Source: Lindgomyces ingoldianus
Lineage: Eukaryota > Ascomycota > Dothideomycetes > Pleosporales > Lindgomycetaceae
NCBI RefSeq assembly: GCF_010093535.1
Contig: NW_022985177.1
Location: 910,857-974,856 of the forward strand
Reading direction: 5' to 3'
DNA: 64,000 bases
The notes beneath the pieces were generated by a model. That model was not told where the DNA came from. It ran no database searches and saw nothing but the letters and a program-made list of their open reading frames with translations. Below are positions 47,018 to 57,550 of this stretch, one piece after another. Numbering within the stretch: the first letter of the stretch is position 1; each line of letters starts with the position of its first letter. The position numbers and the translations under genes were made by a program.

Positions 47018-47132
47018 TAAAGGATCCTGTATTTTCTAGTAAACCTAAGATCCTAGAGATTTAAGTCTATTAATTAAGTTAATTAAGTCAAGTTATCAAG
47101 TTGACTTGATTGTTGCCAACTCTATACGTGGC

Positions 47133-47577
47133 AACGTCATCATGGCGTGTCTACCATCAGGCCGGATAGGAAACAACCCGGCAGCTGCTGTCGTAGGTTA
47201 GCTTACCACTAAATTCCGGTCTGTCAAGTTCGCTTTGATGGTGGGAATTGGCGGCGGAGTTCCGAGTATAAGAAGACGTCGTGGTCGGTCACCCGCACTC
47301 CCAGTATAGCGGGGTGGTCTAGTACGATTTCGGGAAGACCGGCGCAAATGGACAGAACAGAGTTCATCAACGCACTGCCAACGGTGCTCCTTGATGCGAT
47401 CGCGAAGCTATGGGCCAACCATTACCGTGGCCTAAACAATATCTTGGCGCATCTATCTACTTCCGACTGGTCGGCGCGATTCAGTCGAGAAACAACGGGA
47501 TCCGATGTTCTCTTTCAAGCGGCATACGAGGGCCTGCAAGGAAGTTCTACACCTAGTACTCACCCTGTAGTGCACTA
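47133..47577 (+). pseudogene. Nucleoside phosphorylase-like (PNP_UDP) pseudogene fragment
   Basis: Plus-strand coding signal in a less A+T-rich island. It reads GNVIMACLPSGRIGNNPAAA, a TAG, then KFALMVGIGGGVPS; after a shift DVVVGHPHSQYSGVV, a TAG, YDFGKTG; after another shift RTEFINALPTVLLDAIAKLW, NHYRGLNNI and DVLFQAAYEGL. These are the successive signatures of the purine/uridine phosphorylase-like domain found in fungi alone or as the N-terminal part of NLR-like proteins. Both in-frame TAGs equal CAG to TAG. The sequence begins directly at the hAT target duplication, and removing the hAT joins an upstream open stretch in frame, so the transposon probably landed in this gene. Confidence 0.7.
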
Positions 47578-48200
47578 GTGGGCATTTCACATACAAGACA
47601 GACTAGCGAGCAGAGCTGTCACGATTGGCAGCTCTCATAATTGGATACGCAGTTCAAAATGAGGATGTCTTTTCCACTGCGTACTGTCTCGTCCTCTTAT
47701 CGCGACAGCTGCACACACAACTCTCACGCCAGGAAAGTGTTGGGCTTAGTAGCCTGTCACGAGACGCAAATCTGGATAAGCGGTTCAGAGTCGATCTGTG
47801 GTTTATTCTATGTAGCCTATGCCGTGTATATAGCCAATCAAAAGCAAAAAGAATGTGCGACAACTAGTGAAGGAAATCAAACATCTATCTCTGCTTAATA
47901 TCAGGTCCCAATCGATAGGCTGTGGCGCCTGCGCCACAGCTAGCAGACCTATACAAGATCGACAGAAAGAGCTAGAAAATAGAAATCAGTCCAAAGTTCC
48001 AGTGCCTGCTGAACTACTACTTAATTTGGTACAAATTGATCTAGGTACAAAACAAGCGTATTGATGTCAACTAGAATTCGTCCTCCTCATCCCCTTTATC
48101 GGCACTTTCTACTGTCTCGGCATCCATTAAGGTGTCTCGGCTGGGGGAATGATTGTTAGTCAGCTTCTTAAGGCATCTCTATTATTCACTGTACATCTTG
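47578..48200. other. Island flank with a perfect G+C hairpin
   Basis: Between the pseudogene and the Helitron. It contains a perfect palindrome (GCTGTGGCGC, 2 nt, GCGCCACAGC) at 47919-47940, followed by TAGC so that the bases after the stem read CTAG. At about 48073-48153 the minus strand could encode an acidic C-terminus (ESADKGDEEDEF, stop), but no body for it is seen. Confidence 0.45.
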
Positions 48201-51200
48201 CCAAGCCTTTTCTCTTATTAGTTTAAAAAAGGGCTAGATTAATGTCTAATTAGCCTATAAAACTTTCCACCACTTTTACAAATATTCTAGATTTTTAAGG
48301 CAAATAAATATATTTTACTAGGTTTATTACTATATTCTAGGTGTTTTAATGCAATATTATAATGCTATGTTCTGTTGTTAGTAGGCTAAAGTTTGCCCCT
48401 TTGTTACTGTTTACAGTTTTAAGGTGTTGCTAAGCTAGAATTAGTGTGTTAGCGTCTGTATTCTAGTACTGTCCCCTTTTCTTAGTTATATCTGTCTAAT
48501 TCTGGCCAGATATTTGTAGATATCTGCTAACACTGTTACTTAGGCTTAGTATGTCTTCCTAGCCTTACTGCAAGGAATGTTAAACCTATTGCCTATTGTC
48601 TAACTTTGCAACTAACTAACACAGTGCTTTATATAAACATTGTTAGCAGCATAGGAGATTTGTTTGTCTATATCTCTATTCTTTCTTTATTATTGCTAAA
48701 TTGTCCTAGAGGAAACAACGCGCTTTTTAGAAAATTAATTCTAACCTACTAACACAAAGGGTACAGTACAACGCTTGCAAAGAACAATCTTTTTATTGCT
48801 AACAGATACAAACTGTATCTCCTACTCCTTTGCATCTAAATGTGTTTAATTCTGTCTTAATTAGTTGTATTTCTCTAACATTTACATCTGCTTCTTCTTT
48901 TATCTACTTAAATGTTAATTAGTTTACTTTAACTTCTACACCTTTATTTCCCTTTATCTGTCTAAACCCCTAACTTTAGTTAACTTCTCTGCTGTTTACT
49001 GTGTCTTAACATACTCTAATTGCATTTGCTTTCTAGCCTTCTATATTTCTTAAGCTTAATCTAATTAATACTAAAAAACTATGCCTAGCTGCATATATTA
49101 TAAGTGTACTTTACTATTCGCCTATTAATCTTGGCCTAATGCGCGATTCTACTGCTATGTGTACAGAATGTAGTGCTTATTATTAGATTAATAAACGTTT
49201 GGCTAGGTCTACTACTAGCTAGCTAAAATATAGGTTCTGCTGCCTCTAGGGGGATATCTATTTAGAGTTCTATTAGAACCTGCTAGTTATTATCTAAAGT
49301 TTGTTAGATAGTTCTTATGCAAAAAGTGCACATTTCTGTAATAATATTTGTACGTATAACGCTTCTCTAGCCTTTACTTCCGCCAATTACACTGCTACAG
49401 ATCGCAACGTGCGTGGGAATAGCGTTAGGATATTTTAGATTATAGGGGAACTTTACTACTTACAGGGTCTATTAGAGCCTGCTTAGGGGGTTGCTGCTAG
49501 CTACGCGCAGTTATACTTCTATAACTTAGAGTTTGCCTTAAGTACTTAGCTGCAGCGCAACTAGAATTTAAACCTAGACCTAACCCTATTACAGGAGCTT
49601 ATGCATATGTTAGAGGCAGATGCCTGTAATCTATAGATTTCTATTTATAAAACTGCCCACAAAAGACTAAAAAGGGCTAGGCGTGATAGTTAGAATATTT
49701 AGATTATTATAAACCCTTAATTAAAGCTTATTATTAAAGCTAGTGCTAACTAATAATAGGAAAATCTGCTAGTTTTAAATAAAGTTGCTAGCTTAATTAT
49801 AAAGGATTTTAATAAGAGTATAGGTTGTAGTCTAATTTTGCATTATTATAATAGTGACAACTTTACTTAATTTTACCCTTAAGTCTGTTTTTCTTATCCT
49901 GCCTATTAGCCTCTCTATTATGTCCTTATGTTTCCTGCTAGTTAGCCTGGATTCTCCTTTAGGCTTACGCTGCGTAATTCTAATAGAGTCTAGAAGAATC
50001 TTTATGTTACTAATACTATGTTTTATTAATTCTATTTATTTCCTTAAAGGGGTTGCAATGTAGTACCCTTTGCCTATAGCTAATTGTTCTAACAGCAGAT
50101 AATAGATTGCTAGGCATAGGTTAAACAGAGAGAGCTTTATTAGGTCTATAATAATTAGTTAAAACTCTAAGCAGATCTCTATTAGGGCATTAGTAATGCC
50201 CTACACTAAGATAATTTTAACGCGCAATCTGTTAGTATTTATACTATACTCCCTTTAAGTTACATTAGCAGTAGTTAGTTTATATCTTAGTGTTACTAGA
50301 ATTCTATAGCTATTATCTAGAAGCTTAGACGCCCTTCTCTATTTATTACATTTACTGTAAATCCTAAGTGGCCTAAGATAATAGTAGAACTTAAACAGCC
50401 ACAGTGTGCTTTAGATTAGCCTAATATAATTGCTTAAATATTTAAGTTGCAGCTAGATTCCTTAATAAAGGATATTAAGTTACAGCAAGTGTTTAGTTGC
50501 TTTACTAGCATTATTTACATAATTAAGTATTAGAAGTAGGGACTTCCTTATGCCCACATCCTACTCTTTATGCACCTAGATAATAGAGATTAGCTCCTAT
50601 TGCCTAATTTTATTAATTGTGTTATATAGGCCAAGCGTCTAACACAGTCCCAGGATCCTAATAGTATTCTAACTAATATTGTTATAAGGTCTATAGTACA
50701 CAGTCCTTACAGCAACTTAAATCTATCTGCTAGCTGCATGCAGGTGCTTCCTAGGTTAGAGCAGCCTTCTTGCTAAAAAAGATTTCTAAAGGATTTTGCT
50801 ATAAAAACTATAGTAAAGGAGAATAGTTATTTAATTTATTATTAGTAAGATAATAGCTAAGTCTAGACAGTTAAGTGTAGACAACATAAAGTTGCAGTTA
50901 ACAATTAGTAGATTGTTCCTTACAGTCTGTTCCTGTCTAGGCAATATAATGCGCATGTTAATGTAGAAGTCTGCGCATCTGTTAAGGCTATTAAATACAT
51001 TTATAAGTATATATATAAGGGCACTAACTAGGTTACTGTTTGTATCTAGGATTAAGACAAGGTTACATCCTACCTACAGCGTTAGTATATCAGCCCTACT
51101 GAGGCAGCATGGCGACTGTTCGGTTTTCCTGTACACAGGGAGTGGCCTCTAGTGGTTTGTCTGGCAATTCATCTGCTAGGAGGACATGTGGTATCCTTCT

Positions 51201-53420
51201 AAGATAATGACGACGCAGATGCAGTACGCAGTCATATAGAAGGCGCTTAGTTAACTCTAATAGCGTGGTTTCAGTACAATTCCTAGCACACTAACAGGCT
51301 GCATCTACTATACTAGGACTTTCCTACAGATTACTAGTGGAATTTAGCCACGTGTGCTTAGACTTAGTATTGCAAAACTGTAATGTCTATTAGGCGTATG
51401 TATTTTTGTGGTCTGTCTGCAGAGGAGCGCTTTTATTTGCAAATGTTGTTAACCTATATCCCTAGGGCAACTAGCTTTAGTAACCTGCGTACTGTGCAAG
51501 GTAAGCTTTATCTAACATTTAAAGACGCCTGTTTAGCTTATAGTTTATTACAGAAGGACTAATCTTAGAATTATATCTTCTAAGAACTTTAACTTACAGC
51601 TACTAGCTCCTTATTATAATAAATATTTGTGCAGGCGCTAGTATTTAGTAACATACTTAATTTAGTAGCTATCTAGACAACATTTTATGCTAACTTCTTA
51701 GATAATCTACCTCTGCAAATAGCCTTTATTAATCCTCTTCCTACTAAATCTAAGCTGTTGTAAGATTACAGCCTGTAAATCTTAAACTAGATGCTCCTAG
51801 AGTTACATAGTAAAACGCTATCTTAATTTAGAATGCTAATGCCCTTGCATAATTAGATCCTTGTTACTGTTCCTTTCTTAGTACATAAGCAGATGTTATA
51901 TAATAATATTGCTAAGTATACTACTTTTACTAAGTCCTATAACTAATTAAATTGCAGTTAGAAATTAGCGTTTAATACTATTAAGTCTACTGTGTGTTTA
52001 GATCTAAACAACACTTAGTTTTTTATTTAGAGCCCTAGTAGTACTAGCAAAACCTTCCTCTATTAAATGTTATGTTCTTAATTTTAGTCTTAGCGTAAGA
52101 TTGTTCTCTGCGTGGCTTTGTCTAGTATTGCAGCGCTACTTCTTCTAGGTGGCAGAACTGCGCACTTAAGGTTTAAGATACCTATTAAGATTACAGAGGA
52201 TTCCTTCTGCACGTTTACTGCAAACTCCCCTACTTCTAAGCTGCTTTGTAAAACTAGCCTTATTATCTAGGATAAAGTTCCTATGCAGCACTAGTTATGT
52301 TTTAAGGCTGTTAATTAAAGTTTCTGCAATGTACTATAGAGCAAACTGCCTTTTAGTAGCATTTTATTAGTATTTAGCAGTAATTTTTTGCAGATTCTGC
52401 TAGTTGTACCTAAGGGTGGCTAGGGTTAAACAGTGCAGGCATGCCTTTAACAGTCCCCCCTCTAGCGTTGTTTTACAGTTCTGACTTTAACTAAGAACAT
52501 AAGAATGCATGCTAAGGCTGCAAATTAGGCTTATGTAGACTAGATACTCTCTGTATCTAGAGATAAGCAGACGCACGTTAATCTGCTCCCTAGTGTCTAG
52601 AAGTTTGTCTCTACAAGTTGCTTTTATTCCTATGTGTATCTATTAGATATGCTGCGTATATTTCTAGACCTTACTATTACTGCGCGCTTCTTTTAACAGC
52701 GCTGTATCCTTACAGTCTGTAATAAGGCAGTTATAGAGATTAATAATATCCTTCTTAGGCATTTTAAAGGTAATGTCTGGGAATTTATGTCTACAGATAA
52801 GGTATATTAGACAGAATTAAATAGTGTTAATTATCCTCTAAAGAATCTATTACAGACGTTTAATCTGCCTAGTTTGCCTCCTACTAGACTTTATTTAAAG
52901 GTTAGAGTTCTAGTTATTTTACTTTAGAATCTAGATCTTAGGGAAGGTTTGTGCAATAGGACCTAATTGTTAGTTACTGCCCTAGGTTAACAAGGCGTGT
53001 TTATGACTAGAAGGATCCTAGGGGGTGAATTTAACAGACAGACGCAAACTGTTGCTTAGATTAAATTAGTATTAGAGAATTACAACATCTTACCCTTTTC
53101 TATTATACGCTATTAGATACTTATCTAGTTGTGTTTTGCAATGTTTATTAACAAATTACAGGGCTAATCTATAGAGATTGTAGGTGTGGACCTGAGGCAT
53201 CTAGTCTTTACGCATAGACAGCTTTATGTTGCGCTTTCTAGGGTTACAACTGTATCTAGCATATGTATTTTAAACTAGGCTAATTTAATAGGGCGTGTTG
53301 TTAATGTTGTGTACAAGGAGGTGTTATTATAATCTACTTAGTTATGTGCTGTGTTTTGTGCATGTATTAGCGATGCCTAGGTCACAATCTGCTGCACTTA
53401 AGGCGTAATCTAGCTAATTT
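48200..53420 (+). mobile_element. RIP-damaged Helitron (RepHel)
   Basis: Plus-strand relic of a rolling-circle transposon; both ends are approximate. The Rep (HUH) domain reads GLPYAHILLFMHLD at about 50540 for the usual GLPHAHILLxL. It continues HVNVEVCASVKAIKYIYKYI and YKG at about 50954-51020, which holds the catalytic Tyr pair. The Pif1-type helicase has a Walker A read as SPSSTSKTFLY at about 52030 where GPxGTGKTFLY is expected, SSIAALLLLGGRTAHLRFKI at about 52120, and VGVDLRHLVFTHRQLYVALS near 53190-53245. Every Gly lost in the Walker A became Ser, as G-to-A change predicts. Stop codons are spread throughout, so it is inactive. Confidence 0.85.
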
Positions 53421-55640
53421 AGCTAGGCGTAATTTAAAAAGGGCTTCTTCTTGCTTTTTTTTTTTTCTTTTTTATTCTACTTTCTCTGCTCTTTCTTTTT
53501 TACAGCCTTTGTCCTTTGTCTTTAACGTTTGTTTTGCTATAAGTATTACTTATAAGCTGTCTAATGCGTCTACTCTCTGCTATGTTTCTGCCTATAAGTG
53601 TTGTGCTACTAGTAAGCTATAGTCTAACCTTAGAAGGGATCTACAAGGTTAGTATTAGTAGGCTACTTATTAATTAGTTGCGCTCTACTTTAGTCTTACT
53701 AGTAAGAAAGTGCAGTTAGCAGACTATTCTTATATAAATGTATGTACTATTACTCCTTTAGTTACTAAGCTAATAGTGTTAGGCATATAACGTCCCTCTG
53801 TCATCCACCTGTCCCCCGCTGTATATACTAGAACATTAGGGTTGTCTACTTAATTAGCTATTTAATGTTTCTAGTAGTTTTGTAAATTAGACATAGTAGA
53901 GTTGTTATTAGGATATTAACCCCTAATATCTGCTTACTTTGTGGACATCTTTCTAGGGTCAGAACAACGTAGTCCAGGAGTGGCCTCTCTAGGATAGTCT
54001 GCTTTGCGTTCTGACTTTATCTAGTACTAGATCTAACGTTCCTCTGTTTAAATTTATCTATAATTAGCGTCTACTAAGGCTAATGTTTAAGGCTAATAGT
54101 ATTAATTTCCCTTAGCATGTTTATATAGACAAAGTTATGCCCTATTATTATTAAGCGCAGTTAGAGGAATTCTATAGTTCTAAACCTTTAAACGTTTAGA
54201 CTTAGCCTTATGCACATTAGGTTAGTAATTATATTTGCTAAAGTTTAGCTGTTTGCTTACTAGAAATCCTAGGCCTATACACTCTCTAGTTGTGATCTGT
54301 GTTGTCCTCTTGTAGCTAACTAGTATTCTAGTTAATTAGCTTACTTACCCTCTCTCTTGCTTACAGATAATAATCTAGACTATAAGAGTATTTTACCTAA
54401 AATACGCTCTAAATCTAATAACATATGCCTTATGTCTTTAAGCAAATATTTTAATTTAGAGACTAATAATAATTGTTAGATAGCGTAAGAAGAATATTAG
54501 GTTGTTACCTAAGTTAATAACAATACTATTTAGTAGGAAAGGGAGGAAAAACAGGAGATATAATGTTTACAGTAGCAGAAATGTTAATTTATAGATTAGA
54601 TAACCTACTTAACTTAGACTAATATCTAGCATCTTATAGTTACGCGTAGGGATAGTTTGTATAATTATTATTTTACTTAATTTTATCCTTTATTAGTGTT
54701 AATTTACTAGAGTTTGTAAGTTACTTTGCACTTATTTGTCTAAAGTCCTTCTATTTACTAACAGACCTAAGCTGCTATTAGCTCTATATCTGTTGCATTT
54801 GTTAAGGCTAACTATTATTATTAGTAGGTATTATACTGTCATCTGTTTGCTTTGCTAGGTGGCATCCTGTCAAAAGCCGCCTGCTATCTAGCATGCAGTT
54901 CTTAATTTTCCTGTATAAAATTTTTTTTTTTTTTTAGGTATTTATAGGCCTAAGCGCTTTTTTATAGTGTTGTGTAGTAATTACTGTTATATTAAAATCT
55001 ATTAGATTAGGCTAGAGATTGCTGTTATTTAAAGAAGTTATCTTTATACTGCTTACGTTTTCTGCTCTTAGTGTTACTGCTAACTTTTTTACTATATTTC
55101 TATATGTTGCTACTAGAGTTTTTAACATTGCAGCTAGATTTCTTATATTTGCTGCTAGACTTTATGTTGCTTAACTAGATTTTAACCTTACTATCTGATT
55201 TCTCTAATTCTGATTAGTCTAAATCTGGCTCCGCTTCTAGCTGATTAGCCTAGGCAATTAACAGTAGAAGATTATGCTGTTCTCTAATCTTGCAACTGTA
55301 TTTGCACAGCTAGCTAATAGAGTTCTCTATCTTGCTAACAGTATTAGTCATACCTGCTACTAGACTCTGCATAAGTTAGGAACGTCTGGCTATTAACATC
55401 TAATAGACATTAATAGTATAGTTAAGATTTATGCTAATATTGCTGCTAGAATTATAGTAGCTTGCAGCTAGAGTTAGAAGGGCTTACTTCTGCTTCTAAT
55501 AGTATTTTAAAGGCTTAAGTCCTTTGTTTAGGAGATTATTTCTAGAAATCTTGCGCTTCTTAGGTGTAGTGTTAATTAATTGCTAATTGCCACTAGATGC
55601 ATATTCTATATACTGTTAAAGTCTAGTAGAGTTAGCTGTG
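53421..55640. other. A+T-rich degenerate sequence after the Helitron
   Basis: No assignable family. A T-rich run lies at about 53455-53480. A plus-strand stretch near 54.1 kb (QLEEFYSSKPLNV) looks like old coding sequence. It may be the Helitron 3' part or another element. Confidence 0.4.
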
Positions 55641-55860
55641 TATCTAACACTTACAGTTGTAGAACAAACACTTAGCCCCTTCACCTCTATAATAGCAGCA
55701 TGCGCATAAACCCTTAAGAAAGCCTTAAACAGTAACGCATATTAGGAATTTCCTACTAGATGCTGCGCATTGTTTATAAGGAATTTGCTTAGCCCCTACT
55801 ATAAACGCCTAGATAGCCTTAGCGCTCTGTAATTTATCTATGTTTAGAGACATAGTAATG
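55640..55860 (-). pseudogene. DUF3716-like Cys-rich domain relic
   Basis: The minus strand reads MSLNIDKLQSAKAI, stop, AFIVGAKQIPYKQCAASSRK, FLICVTV, stop, GFLKGLCACCYYRGEGAKCL. The Cys spacing and the Gly-Glu-Gly-x-x-Cys end match the fungal DUF3716 domain, a short Cys-rich module of unknown function often found among repeats. Two stops at Gln/Trp-type positions mark it as dead. Further coding-like, Ser/Lys-rich sequence continues toward 55.0 kb on the same strand. Confidence 0.5.
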
Positions 55861-57027
55861 CTATTACTATGCTTATCTACCTACAGTTAAAGGTATACTA
55901 GCTAATTTTATAGGAACTAGTGTAATTTATAGAATGCATTAGAGAATGTTTTTTTATTCTAAATAATCTAACTATTTGCTACTAGGTTAGTCTAGTAGTT
56001 GTTCTAAATAACCTTTTTGCTGTTAACTACAATAATTCTCTGTTTTTTAGACAAATTATATTTAGATAAGGCTGTATTCTTAGATTTGTAAGGAGGATTA
56101 GTTTAAGCAGGCAGGGTGTAGCTAGATTTAGTAGGGGTTTAGCGTTGTGCAAAATCTCCTAGTAACTGCTATCTAAATTTAGGCAGGAAGAAACCTATTA
56201 GATTCTGTCTCTACATTAGGTTTTCTCTAGCTAATTAATGCAGCTTTTAGAATGCAAGAGTATACTCTAATCCTTAGTTTATGCTAGTATCTAGCTAATT
56301 TTAGTAGTTCTCCTACGCTTTGCTGTTGTTGTTATTGCTACCTCCCTTAATATTCCTGCCTTTACTGTTGCCAGCTTTATTGTTGCTATTACTTTTAGTA
56401 GTATTTTTTTTATCTACATTATTATTATTATCCTGCAGTTCTTTGTTGCCTAGACTAAACTGCAATAGGTAACTATTGCTTAGATAGTTATTGTTATCTA
56501 CTACCTAGTTGTTGTAGACATTATCTGTGTTTATTTTGTTAGGATTAGCTATTAGGGTTGCTAGTTTTAGAGGTTTCTTGCTAGTAAACCTAGTGCGCGC
56601 AGATTAGAGCGCTTAAAAACATTAGCATCTAGGACAATCCCACAGTATACAGCTAGATTGTTATTAGAAGTTAGTAGTTACTTTACTAGACTTAGCTTTT
56701 TTAGTTTCCTTACTATTAAGATTGCTAAGGCTTAGGCAGAGAGCGTTAGGCCTGTTTGCTGTCTAATGTTAGTTGTATTTTATCATCTGCTAGCATTAGA
56801 CTAGCTATATATACTTACTCTCACTTATCATTAACACAGAGCCCTTTGTTAAAGTTTTATGGTTAAGTAAAGGAGTAAGAGAGGCGATTAGTGGACATAT
56901 ATTAGATGCTGGCCTGTGCGCTAAGCGAGACGCCTGATTATGTCATCTAAGCTTCTGAAAAGGAAGGCTAATACCTGCTTGTAACTAACTTACAGCTAGC
57001 GAGATGCCTCACTCACCATACAAGATA
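55861..57027. other. Degenerate sequence, then transition to a less A+T-rich island
   Basis: No gene recognised. From about 56.86 kb composition becomes more balanced, marking a small unmutated island. Confidence 0.45.
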
Positions 57028-57285
57028 TTAGCAATATTGACATTGAGCGTTGATTTGCGGTGCCGGGACAATATGTTTCGGTGCCGGGGTTTTGCAGAAG
57101 CCACTCTTCCCAGATGGGGTCGTTCGAGCGCCACACCGGTATGGCACTTCCTGGTATGCATGGCCACAAACAGACGAGTAGTACACATACCAGCCGCAGG
57201 CACAATTGTTTGGATTCGAGGGGTCGTTGACCAGACGATTCTGGACATCAGCTCCCATTTGAGCTGCTGTAATTTGCGCTGCCAT
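57028..57285 (-). CDS. Small Cys-rich protein, possible zinc-binding
   Basis: An 85-codon frame in a G+C-balanced island. It starts MAAQITAAQMGADVQNRLVN and has no signal peptide. Seven Cys lie at 28, 30, 40, 51, 64, 82 and 85, and one His at 42: NCACGWYVYYSSVCGHAY, then YRCG, GFCK and QCQYC. The C-x-C, C-G-H, C, C, C-x2-C order suggests one or two zinc sites, as in many short fungal CxW...CGH proteins of unknown function. It has no stops despite transposon relics on both sides, so it may be young, selected, or simply outside a repeat. Its 3' end could extend through an intron. Confidence 0.5.
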   Translation of the reverse strand: MAAQITAAQMGADVQNRLVNDPSNPNNCACGWYVYYSSVCGHAYQEVPYRCGARTTPSGKSGFCKTPAPKHIVPAPQINAQCQYC

Positions 57286-57550
57286 ATTGATTGGAGAGCT
57301 GTTGATAAAGATATCTGAGGGGAAGCAAAGGGTCAGAACGGTATAGCAAGGATAATGCGATTGAGTACAATTGAAATTTTGGGCATGGTTAACTTATAAC
57401 TTGTTACTTATAGTTGTCTTTCGGGCATGGTTACCATGCTCAGCAGAGGCTTCAATCGGCTTCAAGTCCTTAATTTGGGACCATTCTCTACATGATGATC
57501 TCTGGCCTATCGTTTCGCGCGCGCTTTCAGAGTTGGGATGAGGAGCGTTA
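57286..57550. other. Island flank, nothing recognised
   Basis: Probable 5' flank of the Cys-rich frame up to the TA duplication of the next transposon. Confidence 0.45.

Larger units (their letters stand above)
42043..47124 (-). mobile_element. hAT-family transposon relic with nested insertions
   Basis: Ends are inverted: TAGAGTTAGCAACAATTAAG at 42043 and the complement of TAGAGTTGGCAACAATCAAG at 47124. The flanking 8 bp are TACGTAGC (42035-42042) and TACGTGGC (47125-47132), an 8-bp target duplication with one transition, as expected for hAT. The minus strand between the two inserted elements (about 43.34-45.9 kb) reads decayed hAT transposase, for example KISIYNLGYFIFNNTTNNNF at about 44.7 kb, matching the LGYFxxDNAxNNDT motif. 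Two 1.1-kb fold-back elements are inserted near its two ends. Without them the hAT is about 2.9 kb, a normal size. RIP-type stop codons are everywhere. Confidence 0.75.

Noticed and set aside
37081..47030. Long A+T-rich tract as mitochondrial DNA
   Set aside because: The tract contains nuclear DNA transposons with TIRs, target duplications and RIP-type decay, and no mitochondrial genes or tRNAs were seen.
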